This document shows, in pieces, positions 1-5,034 of a stretch of DNA of 5,034 nucleotides (position 1 is the stretch's first letter; the number at the start of each line of letters is the position of its first letter). Where the stretch lies: contig WFRQ01000182.1 in assembly GCA_015486425.1 (NCBI GenBank), positions 1 to 5,034 of the forward strand, written 5' to 3'. The notes below the pieces were generated by a model that saw nothing but the letters and a program-made list of their open reading frames with translations, ran no database searches and had not been told where the DNA came from. Position numbers and translations under genes: made by a program. Origin of the DNA: Deltaproteobacteria bacterium (GTDB lineage: Bacteria; Desulfobacterota; Dissulfuribacteria; Dissulfuribacterales; QOAL01).

Positions 1-892
1 CAAGATATTCACTGGTCACTCTCAGAAACAATACTCCTATTGTAATGAGCAGCGCCGTTTGTATTTCAAATTCTGACCAGTAGAGTATTAGCCAGGCGCC
101 CTGTATAAAGATAATGGTCCTTATCAGTACCCCGATATGTTGAGGTATGGTCGTTATTTTCCTGCTGCATGTGTAGGCACTCAGGATGATATTGCCTGCT
201 GCAGTTAGCAGGAAAAGCAGTGCCCAGAAACATGCAGGGCCGGTCAGGCGTACCGCATAAAATAGCGGTATAAAAAGTGCCATTGCCGGAAGAACCCCTG
301 TCCAGAATGCCAGCTTTGGTCTGAGAGTCTCTCCTGCCGCACACACTGTCAGCATAAAGATGTAGATAAAGGCGGTTAGGGCTGGCAGATAGGCCTGGCC
401 TGTGGAGCCTGCGGCCCCTGCACCGGCCAGCACAGCTACTGCTCTGCAGGCTGCCATGATAAAGGCTCCTGTTAACAGGAACTTTGAATGGATATGGGCA
501 TAAATCAGAACCAGCAATGCCAGGGCTGAAACCGCGTAGCATGCCTCTGTGCCAGTAATGGCCGCAATTGCAATGCCTGCAATCAGGCATGCCCAGCCTG
601 TGGAATTGACTGTTTCCTTTCTGAGTCTTCCGGATGGCAGGGGCCTGTCTGGCCGCTCCATCCGGTCCTTTTCCTCATCAGCCACATCACTTAACAGCAG
701 CCCAGCTATATAAATCAGGACGATGGATATGACAGGAGCGGCACATGCAGCAGGGTCTATGCGGCCTGTAACACAGACATATCCCGCTACCGGCTCGAGG
801 ATAACAGTGAACAGGTTGGGAACACGCATAAGCCTGAGCCAGGCTGTCAGGGTATTGTCTGCTTTACCTTGATAGGGCCCGTTTTTTTTCAT
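1..892 (-). CDS. UbiA-family membrane prenyltransferase, possibly EboC-like (3' end beyond window)
   Basis: The frame is open from the ATG at 892-890 to the window edge (297 codons, no stop). UbiA proteins are integral membrane enzymes that move a polyprenyl group from a diphosphate donor to an acceptor. Here the N-terminal L-R-L-M-R-V-P-N-L block (residues 19-27) is followed by an aspartate motif with D69, D72 and D76 and then R-P-L-P-S-G at 83-88, the usual Mg-diphosphate site, although the Asn normally before the first Asp is Ser68. A second conserved stretch (Y131, K137, G142, R150, G157) recalls the UbiA-like EboC subgroup. Eight to ten hydrophobic segments run to the edge. The start is firm on the 5' side because an in-frame TAG lies three codons upstream; Met22 is the next choice. 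No Shine-Dalgarno is visible: an IS ends 16 bp upstream and may have separated the gene from its leader. Family length is about 280-310 residues, so little is missing. The acceptor substrate cannot be told; EboC is only a suggestion. Confidence 0.85.
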   Translation of the reverse strand, partial: MKKNGPYQGKADNTLTAWLRLMRVPNLFTVILEPVAGYVCVTGRIDPAACAAPVISIVLIYIAGLLLSDVADEEKDRMERPDRPLPSGRLRKETVNSTGWACLIAGIAIAAITGTEACYAVSALALLVLIYAHIHSKFLLTGAFIMAACRAVAVLAGAGAAGSTGQAYLPALTAFIYIFMLTVCAAGETLRPKLAFWTGVLPAMALFIPLFYAVRLTGPACFWALLFLLTAAGNIILSAYTCSRKITTIPQHIGVLIRTIIFIQGAWLILYWSEFEIQTALLITIGVLFLRVTSEYL

Positions 893-904
893 ACCATGCT
901 AAAT

Positions 905-908
905 CGTT
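905..908. repeat. Target-site duplication GTTT, right copy
   Basis: GTTT directly abuts the right end of the IS and is matched by GTTT directly abutting the left end at 2473-2476. Three- to five-bp duplications are normal for IS3-family elements. The match fails when extended to five bases (CGTTT against GTTTT), so four is the length. Confidence 0.75.
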
Positions 909-954
909 TTGTAATGCTTCTCTTGGAATTGGAATTTTTATGTTTCCGAGTTAG
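909..954 (+). repeat. IS right terminal inverted repeat (IRR)
   Basis: Read inward, this begins TGTAATGCTTC and contains TGGAATTTT and GAGTTAGT. It matches the inward-reading left end at 32 of 46 positions without gaps. The strongest blocks are the four terminal bases, TGGAATTTT (inner positions 21-29) and GAGTTAGT (positions 39-46), the usual pattern of separate cleavage and transposase-binding blocks. Confidence 0.8.
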
Positions 955-1055
955 TTGGTTAAGGATGGATACGACCACCCAGTGTTAGCCTTTTGTTGGA
1001 GCCATGTTGGAGATGCTTCTTCCTCCATCGCCAATTTCAGGTGAAGTAAGCAGGG
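955..1055. other. Non-coding right-end segment of the IS
   Basis: About 100 bp between the terminal repeat and the orfB stop codon with no credible ORF. The only structure seen is an 8-bp direct repeat TGTTGGAG at 994-1001 and 1005-1012. No terminator with a T-tract is visible for the transposase transcript. Confidence 0.5.
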
Positions 1056-1120
1056 TTAATTTGACAAGACTGCGGAGCGAAGAGCAGCACCCGAAGGACT
1101 TGACCTTGATAAATTAACCC
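1053..1120. repeat. 68-bp hairpin sequence at the orfB 3' end
   Basis: GGGTTAATTT at 1053-1062 is a perfect inverted match to AAATTAACCC at 1111-1120. Pairing continues inward to 1068/1105 for 14 of 16 positions counting only Watson-Crick pairs. The left arm contains the orfB stop codon (1056-1058). There is no following T-run on the minus strand, so it does not look like an intrinsic terminator. It may be a small palindromic insertion or a structure that belongs to the element. Confidence 0.6.
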
Positions 1121-2021
1121 CGTTTGCTACTACAGTACAGTCTGTTTGCTGGCGCCGTTTGGCCTTTCTTGCTTCCCTGGCTGCCTCCAACTTGGCATCA
1201 CGATCTTTGAAAATTTGCTTTTCGCGGCCTTCGAGTTTTGCTTGCGGGGTTATGTACCCAATGGCACTGTGCAACCGTACCGTATTATAGTGCTGAACGA
1301 ATTCACCGACAACTGCAAGGGCATCTTCCAGTGAAAGCAGTACCCCGGGACGAATGCATTCCGTCTTCAACGACCGATGATATCTCTCCAGTTTCCCGTT
1401 GCTTTGCGGATAATAGGGGGATGTACGGACATGGGTCATTCCAGCTATTCGGATAAACTCCTTAAATTCCTTTGCAATAAACTGTGGTCCATTGTCGGAT
1501 ATAATCCGTGGTTTGGCATCGGGGAAGCGCTCCCGTGCCCTCTGAACGATAATTTCAACCTCAGCCTCGGTCATACTCTCACGGATCTCCCAGTGGACAA
1601 TATATCGACTGCAGCCATCCAGGATGGAGCAGAGGTAGTAAAAGGTACCACAAATATTGATGTGGGAGATATCAATATGCCAGTGTTCATGCGGCTTAAG
1701 CGGTTGTTTAAATCCATTGCCCTTTTTATTAGGCTTGCTGTTCCAGCGTTTGAGCAGGCCGGCATGTGACAGCACTCGGTAAACAGAACTGGGACTGACC
1801 GCGACTATATCCTGGTCAAGCATCATAAAGGCAAGGCGACGATACCCTTCAAGGGGATTCTTCTCGTGAAATTGAATGATCGCCGCCTTCTCCCATTCTT
1901 CAAGCCAAAAGTCACGGGGTATCAACCCGTTATGTTCGTTAGCTTTGCCATAGCGAGATCGCCAGTTGTAATATTTGCTGCTGGAAAGCCCTAACCAGAG
2001 TAGAAGCAATTGCAACGGCAA
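1056..2021 (-). CDS. IS3-family transposase OrfB, DDE integrase domain
   Basis: This is the catalytic half of the transposase, which cuts and joins the element ends. Numbered from the TTG at 2021, a HTH_21-like region with E-G-Y-R-R (58-62) precedes an rve integrase core with the triad D117 (W-H-I-D), D176 (S-D-N-G-P-Q) and E212 (N-G-K-L-E-R). The D-E spacing of 35 residues and Lys219 seven after the Glu are the IS3/retroviral integrase signature. The frame stays open upstream to 2117 and encodes plausible transposase sequence there (for example A-W-V-P-H-D), so TTG 2021 is only a formal start; the natural product is probably an OrfAB fusion made by frame change in the A9 run at 2111-2119, with orfB in the +1/-2 frame. 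Residues from about 293 on (coded by 1145-1056) do not look like the lysine/arginine-rich end expected for the family and pass through a hairpin sequence, suggesting a replaced C-terminus. The catalytic core is intact. Confidence 0.9.
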   Translation of the reverse strand: MPLQLLLLWLGLSSSKYYNWRSRYGKANEHNGLIPRDFWLEEWEKAAIIQFHEKNPLEGYRRLAFMMLDQDIVAVSPSSVYRVLSHAGLLKRWNSKPNKKGNGFKQPLKPHEHWHIDISHINICGTFYYLCSILDGCSRYIVHWEIRESMTEAEVEIIVQRARERFPDAKPRIISDNGPQFIAKEFKEFIRIAGMTHVRTSPYYPQSNGKLERYHRSLKTECIRPGVLLSLEDALAVVGEFVQHYNTVRLHSAIGYITPQAKLEGREKQIFKDRDAKLEAAREARKAKRRQQTDCTVVANGVNLSRSSPSGAALRSAVLSN

Positions 2022-2073
2022 TTCCGTTCTGGCAGACCAGTACTTGATGAAATCAACAATAGCATCCCGGATA

Positions 2074-2403
2074 TCATGCGGAACCCAGGCACCTTTCAGA
2101 TTTCCCCAAGTTTTTTTTTAGCTTGATGTGCGCTTCCATAAGTTCGGACACGACTTCATTTTTGGCAGTAAGTTTTTGTTCAAGCTCACGGATACGCCGT
2201 TCTTGACGGATTTCCTTTGAGTTCCGCTTACTGACAAAGGCTGACTGAACGTTTTCAAAGAACTGTTTCTGCCAACGGTAAAACACCGCCGGCGAAAGAC
2301 CATGCTGATCACATAAATCTGATACAGGTATTTTGTCTACGAGGTGCCGCTTGAGAATGGCAACTTTATCCTTGGGACAGTAGTTCTTGCGTCGTTTGGC
2401 CAT
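2074..2403 (-). CDS. IS3-family transposase OrfA, helix-turn-helix DNA-binding protein
   Basis: 109 residues, the normal OrfA size. A basic start (M-A-K-R-R-K) leads into a HTH_Tnp_1-type helix-turn-helix at about 12-46, with V-S-D-L-C-D (27-32) and F-Y-R-W-Q-K (41-46) as the typical turn and recognition helix. A coiled-coil/leucine zipper follows at about 68-99 (I71, L74, L78, L88, L95, L99), which in this family drives multimerisation. OrfA binds the terminal repeats and, when fused to OrfB, gives the active transposase. The ATG at 2403 is preceded by AGGAGG (2412-2417) with eight bases between, which fixes the start. The last residues after the A-run (about 99-109) overlap the orfB frame and are read in a different frame from it. 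Confidence 0.9.
   Translation of the reverse strand: MAKRRKNYCPKDKVAILKRHLVDKIPVSDLCDQHGLSPAVFYRWQKQFFENVQSAFVSKRNSKEIRQERRIRELEQKLTAKNEVVSELMEAHIKLKKNLGKSERCLGSA
2111..2119 (-). promoter_or_regulatory. A9 slippery run joining orfA to orfB
   Basis: On the minus strand, nine consecutive A residues lie between CT and CTTGG inside the orfA/orfB overlap. In orfA the codons are CTA AAA AAA AAC; the orfB frame reads AAA AAA ACT TGG and is closed just upstream by a TAA at 2120-2118. Reaching orfB therefore needs a +1 or -2 change, or loss of one A in the message (A8 joins the frames directly). A run of nine A can support polymerase slippage. Programmed -1 shifting, usual in IS3 elements, would instead hit a TGA within a few codons. 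Confidence 0.6.
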
Positions 2404-2450
2404 GAATTTTGCCTCCTGTTGAGTAGACTAACTCAGACAAGGCAAAATTC
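2404..2450 (-). promoter_or_regulatory. orfA ribosome binding site within a masking hairpin
   Basis: AGGAGG at 2412-2417 (minus strand) serves the orfA ATG at 2403 with eight bases between. GAATTTTGCC at 2404-2413 is a perfect inverted match to GGCAAAATTC at 2441-2450, with a 27-base gap that holds a further 5-bp pair (TGAGT 2420-2424, ACTCA 2431-2435). In RNA entering from outside, the stem would pair the bases just before the start codon and the first two G of the AGGAGG's downstream half, hindering translation. A transcript starting inside the element below about 2441 would lack the distal arm. I see no convincing promoter hexamers here. Confidence 0.55.
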
Positions 2451-2472
2451 CAGTTTCCGATGAACCAATACA
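2427..2472 (-). repeat. IS left terminal inverted repeat (IRL)
   Basis: Read inward on the minus strand this begins TGTATTGGTTC and includes TGGAATTTT and GAGTTAGT, matching the right end at 32 of 46 positions. It overlaps the distal arm of the hairpin that can mask the orfA ribosome binding site, so the same bases may serve both transposase binding and translational control. Confidence 0.8.
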
Positions 2473-2476
2473 GTTT
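2473..2476. repeat. Target-site duplication GTTT, left copy
   Basis: GTTT directly outside the left end of the IS, identical to 905-908 outside the right end. Together they fix the element at 909-2472. Confidence 0.75.
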
Positions 2477-2559
2477 TTTAATTGTATAAAGAAATTCTGG
2501 TCCTCATGACCGGTCATCAGCTATGGTTCTGGCATTATATGATGGCTGAAAGCACTCTT
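2477..2559. other. Ancestral spacer between the RHS gene and the prenyltransferase gene
   Basis: About 83 bp with no gene. Before the insertion this joined 893-904 (plus one GTTT) to give a spacer of about 99 bp between the RHS stop and the prenyltransferase ATG. A TATAAT hexamer lies on the minus strand at 2539-2534, but no good -35 box is seen 17 bp upstream of it, so I do not claim a promoter. No terminator hairpin with a T-tract is present. The rest is AT-rich. Confidence 0.5.
2506..2517. promoter_or_regulatory. Perfect 12-bp palindrome, possible operator
   Basis: ATGACCGGTCAT is its own reverse complement, and two more pairs match after one mismatched position on each side. It lies in the spacer upstream of the prenyltransferase gene, about 46-57 bp before its ATG in the pre-insertion arrangement. 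This is the size and symmetry of a dimeric repressor site, but no regulator gene is in the window and a chance palindrome cannot be excluded. Confidence 0.3.
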
Positions 2560-5034
2560 TTACTGTTTAGGCCAGTATGGTGTCGAACTTGGAGGCATTG
2601 TACCACAGTACGATTGAGTATCAGTATGGGTTGTCAAAACATTTCTGATCTTTTTCCACCCTATTCTCCACATCTCCGTATCTGTCAGCAATGCATCATG
2701 TATTGTTTGCAAAGTATCTTGAAAGAAGGACATAATTCGGGACGGAGTCCCGCTTTGGAAGATGTTTTTAACATAGGTAATTGGCAGTAAGGGTGGTTTC
2801 ACTGTCGATACCAAAAATGTAAAACCGGCAATAATCAAACCCGATTCTACGCAGCTCATATCCTCATCTCCACCAGAGGAATGACTCATACAGAGCATAA
2901 AATAGGCAACACTCATGAAACCGGCCAGGAATGAGCGGCCTACCATATAGGCGGCAAAAGGCGACTCGCCCAGTTGAAGGGCTTCAGATAGTCCGGCAGC
3001 AACACTTTCGGAACTGTTTGCTAAAAGGTTCAGGCCGTTGGCAGAAGTTAAAAGCGTGCCAAATATTCCGAGTGCGGCAGCCAGCCCCAATTGAAATACC
3101 CATTCAGATGCACTGTATCTCACTCCTGTCACGGTTTGCTTAATCAACATGACAGAGGCAGTGACAAGGACACTGATCATGGCACTATTAACCATCTGCT
3201 GAGCTAAAGTCCAATCAGCAAAACCGCTGGGGTCCTGGTTCATTACCGGATTATTTCGGGCAAATACATATCTATGGAGACTTTGGGGCTCAAAGATACT
3301 GCCTGTAAAGGTATCCTGAGAGATAAAACGCCCTATATCAGGATTCATCCATCTGGCCCTGAGATAATAAAAGCCGATATTGGCATCCCATTCCTCACCG
3401 TCAAACAGAAATGGATTGTAGGTCACGCCGTCACGACCGCGTATTTTCCCAAAGGAATCGTATACCCAGTTATCTGTTATGTTGCCTGTATCATCAACCA
3501 GCGACCTTGTGCTCATGCTGCCATCATGGAGATAATAAAATACAGTTCCTTCAGTCTTTAACGCTATTCTATGGTCTCCATAAATATAACTTCTTTTCAG
3601 GTTGCCGGTTTCATCTATCTCTCCCAATATCTGTGCATTTGTTCTGTTTCTATCAAGAATAAATCTGGTGAGGTTACCATCATGCTGTTCAGCAATCTTA
3701 ATACCACTGAAATCGTATTGATATGTAGTCAACATCCCTGATGGAGTTACAACCGAGACAAGGCTATTGTCCTGATTATATGTGTAACTTGTCTCGCCAG
3801 TGTCAGTAATTTTGGATTTGAGATTACCATTAAGATCATAAGCATAAGAGGTGGTACCCTGGGTTCCTGTTTCACTAAGCAGCCGTTCATTGGCATCATA
3901 AGAATACGTGGTGGTACCTGACGAATCTGTGCGGGTCAATCTGTTGCCTATTTCATCGTAGGTGTAGGAAACATTGTCATCTCCATAGACCGGATCTGAT
4001 ATGTTTTCAGCAGTCAGGCGGTAAAGGGGATCATAGACATAATTTACAACGCGACCGGAATTTTCTTCTACCTTGACTCTGTTGCCTGCCGGGCCCAGGG
4101 TATAGGTATAACTGGAGAGAATGCTTCCAGATGAGTCAGTGTTTGAAAGCTGAATGAGACGATTAAGCGTATCGTACCTGTATGCTACTTTGACCCCGTT
4201 TGGATAATCAATACCGATGCGGTTGCCTGCATTGTCATAGTGGTAGGTAGTTTCCTGATTATCATATCTTACAGCCACCAGTCTGTTGGCTGCATCATAG
4301 TTGTACCGTATAATGCCTGTTGGTGCTTCCATACTGAGCCGGTTTCCCACCCCATCGTATGAATATGTTGTTTTTATATCACCGGGTTCCGTAATACCTG
4401 TAATGCGACCACGTGAATCATATTCATAAACAGTGTCGCCATGGGAATCAGTAATTTTACTTTTAAGGCCTGCATTATTGTACGTGATTTCAGTAAACGA
4501 ACCGTCATCATATGTTTTGCGCGTGAGCCTGCCCATTTCGTCATACTGATATGACATAAGTGAGCCATTAAAATCGGTCTCGGTTTGGATTTTCCCATTT
4601 GGATAATAGGTGAGGGTTCGGGACATTCCCAGCGGTAGGATTTCTTTAATGATCCGCCCCATATTATCATATTCCCAGCGGGTCTCTTGGCCGTCCGGCG
4701 TTGTCTGGGATATCTTGTTCCCCATCTCATCGTATTGATATGAGGTGCTGTTGCCGAGACCGTCAATAATTTCTGTCAGATGTCCATCTGCATCGTAGGT
4801 ATACTTCGTTTCAACACCGGCCTGATCCCTTTCCATGGTTTTTCTGCCCGCAGCGTCATACCACTGCTGAACATAAGTACCATCTGCAAAAATGGTTTTT
4901 GTCTGAAGACCTGCAGGGTTATAATCGTAGTAAGTAGTCCTTCCGAGAGCATCAGTCATAGCCGTAGTGTGGCCTGTCGCGTCATAGGCAAAAGTTGTCT
5001 GATGGCCCAGGGCGTCTATAACTGCTGTTTTGCG
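2560..5034 (-). CDS. RHS/YD-repeat protein, C-terminal 824 residues (5' end beyond window)
   Basis: The frame is open from the window edge to the TAA at 2562-2560. The ATG at 4959 is not the start, since 25 more in-frame codons before it encode YD-type sequence. Residues 1 to about 500 are tandem YD repeats of about 20 residues (G-N-R/G-R-L...Y-x-Y-D), which in known members fold into a beta-strand shell. The RHS core follows: F-D-G-E-E-W, Y-Y-L-R-A-R at 556-561, G-R-F-I-S-Q-D, H-R-Y-V-F-A-R-N-N-P-V and D-P-S-G at 601-604, which marks the usual boundary to the variable C-terminal domain. The remaining 220 residues are gene-specific, with hydrophobic segments near 613-631, 644-663, 698-715 and 728-746 and a polar end. 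RHS proteins are typically large, exported or cell-surface proteins, and some carry toxins after the core. No toxin domain is recognised here and no immunity gene follows directly. Any signal peptide or secretion domain lies outside the window. Confidence 0.92.
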   Translation of the reverse strand, partial: RKTAVIDALGHQTTFAYDATGHTTAMTDALGRTTYYDYNPAGLQTKTIFADGTYVQQWYDAAGRKTMERDQAGVETKYTYDADGHLTEIIDGLGNSTSYQYDEMGNKISQTTPDGQETRWEYDNMGRIIKEILPLGMSRTLTYYPNGKIQTETDFNGSLMSYQYDEMGRLTRKTYDDGSFTEITYNNAGLKSKITDSHGDTVYEYDSRGRITGITEPGDIKTTYSYDGVGNRLSMEAPTGIIRYNYDAANRLVAVRYDNQETTYHYDNAGNRIGIDYPNGVKVAYRYDTLNRLIQLSNTDSSGSILSSYTYTLGPAGNRVKVEENSGRVVNYVYDPLYRLTAENISDPVYGDDNVSYTYDEIGNRLTRTDSSGTTTYSYDANERLLSETGTQGTTSYAYDLNGNLKSKITDTGETSYTYNQDNSLVSVVTPSGMLTTYQYDFSGIKIAEQHDGNLTRFILDRNRTNAQILGEIDETGNLKRSYIYGDHRIALKTEGTVFYYLHDGSMSTRSLVDDTGNITDNWVYDSFGKIRGRDGVTYNPFLFDGEEWDANIGFYYLRARWMNPDIGRFISQDTFTGSIFEPQSLHRYVFARNNPVMNQDPSGFADWTLAQQMVNSAMISVLVTASVMLIKQTVTGVRYSASEWVFQLGLAAALGIFGTLLTSANGLNLLANSSESVAAGLSEALQLGESPFAAYMVGRSFLAGFMSVAYFMLCMSHSSGGDEDMSCVESGLIIAGFTFLVSTVKPPLLPITYVKNIFQSGTPSRIMSFFQDTLQTIHDALLTDTEMWRIGWKKIRNVLTTHTDTQSYCGTMPPSSTPYWPKQ

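Larger units (their letters stand above)
909..2472 (-). mobile_element. Complete IS3-family insertion sequence, 1564 bp
   Basis: The element holds orfA and orfB of IS3 type, in order on the minus strand, bounded by imperfect terminal inverted repeats that both begin TGTA, and flanked by a GTTT duplication. The ends were found by comparing the inward-reading sequences at 909-954 and 2472-2427, which align without gaps. The length is typical of the family (about 1.2-1.6 kb). It sits in the short spacer between an RHS/YD gene and a UbiA-type gene and has its transposase genes in the same direction as both. Intact termini, target duplication and an unbroken DDE domain suggest a fairly recent insertion. 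The frame relation of the two ORFs and the altered orfB 3' end (see those entries) leave it uncertain whether it is still active. I do not assign a named IS or a subgroup. Confidence 0.9.

Noticed and set aside
66..590. Minus-strand ORF of 174 residues
   Set aside because: It is a shadow of the prenyltransferase frame. The true frame is open across the whole of 892-1 and has the UbiA motifs; this one has no family signal and a cysteine/arginine-rich composition typical of an out-of-frame read.
1021..1047. Earlier candidate for the IS right end (CCATCG... against TTCATCGG at the left end)
   Set aside because: The match is short and gapped, whereas 909-954 aligns without gaps over 46 positions, starts with TGTA and is bordered by the GTTT duplication.
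1053..1120. Hairpin considered as an integron attC site or an intrinsic terminator
   Set aside because: The arms do not fit the attC core consensus and no integrase or cassette is present; there is no T-tract after the stem on the transcribed strand.
1146..1769. Plus-strand ORFs opposite orfB
   Set aside because: They lie wholly antisense to a transposase with an intact DDE core, have no recognisable domains and no ribosome binding sites.
2563..2640. Possible frameshift near the RHS 3' end, where another frame reads I-V-L-W-Y-N-A-S-K-F-D before a stop
   Set aside because: The alternative stretch is under 20 residues, I could not tie it to a family with confidence, and both frames end in nearly the same place. 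It is not enough to call a frameshift or a transposase remnant.
4374..4766. Minus-strand ORF of 130 residues inside the RHS gene
   Set aside because: Out-of-frame read of the YD-repeat DNA; the overlapping frame shows clear YD repeats throughout.

Overview
The window (about 5 kb, moderate GC) is a bacterial segment with every gene on the minus strand. Nothing in it fixes the taxon. A tandem of an RHS/YD-repeat protein gene, a UbiA-type membrane prenyltransferase gene and an IS3-family insertion sequence suggests an accessory part of a Gram-negative chromosome. The transposase resembles, from memory, elements I associate with Desulfobacterota and Planctomycetes; this is weak taxonomic evidence.

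Reading in the direction of transcription (high to low coordinates): (i) 5034-2560 is the 3' part of a large RHS/YD-repeat gene. It enters open from the window edge and ends in a recognisable RHS core followed by a 220-residue tail with about four hydrophobic helices. (ii) 2559-2473 is a short spacer holding a perfect 12-bp palindrome. (iii) 2472-909 is a complete 1564-bp IS3-family element. I place its ends from a 46-bp imperfect terminal inverted repeat (32 of 46 positions identical, both ends starting TGTA) and a 4-bp target duplication GTTT. It carries orfA (helix-turn-helix plus leucine zipper) and orfB (DDE integrase). (iv) 892-1 is a UbiA-family prenyltransferase gene, nearly complete, running off the low-coordinate edge.

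Removing the element and one GTTT copy restores a spacer of about 99 bp between the RHS gene and the prenyltransferase gene, both in the same direction. The element landed 16 bp upstream of the first possible prenyltransferase ATG, so it has cut that gene off from its own leader and from any read-through from the RHS gene.

The element has several points of interest. orfB lies in the +1/-2 frame relative to orfA across a run of nine A residues, not the usual -1. A 10-bp perfect inverted repeat can mask the orfA ribosome binding site. The 3' end of orfB runs into a 68-bp hairpin sequence that supplies its stop codon. I see no RNA gene, CRISPR array or clear new defence or biosynthetic system; the region is best described as an RHS locus interrupted by an insertion sequence.
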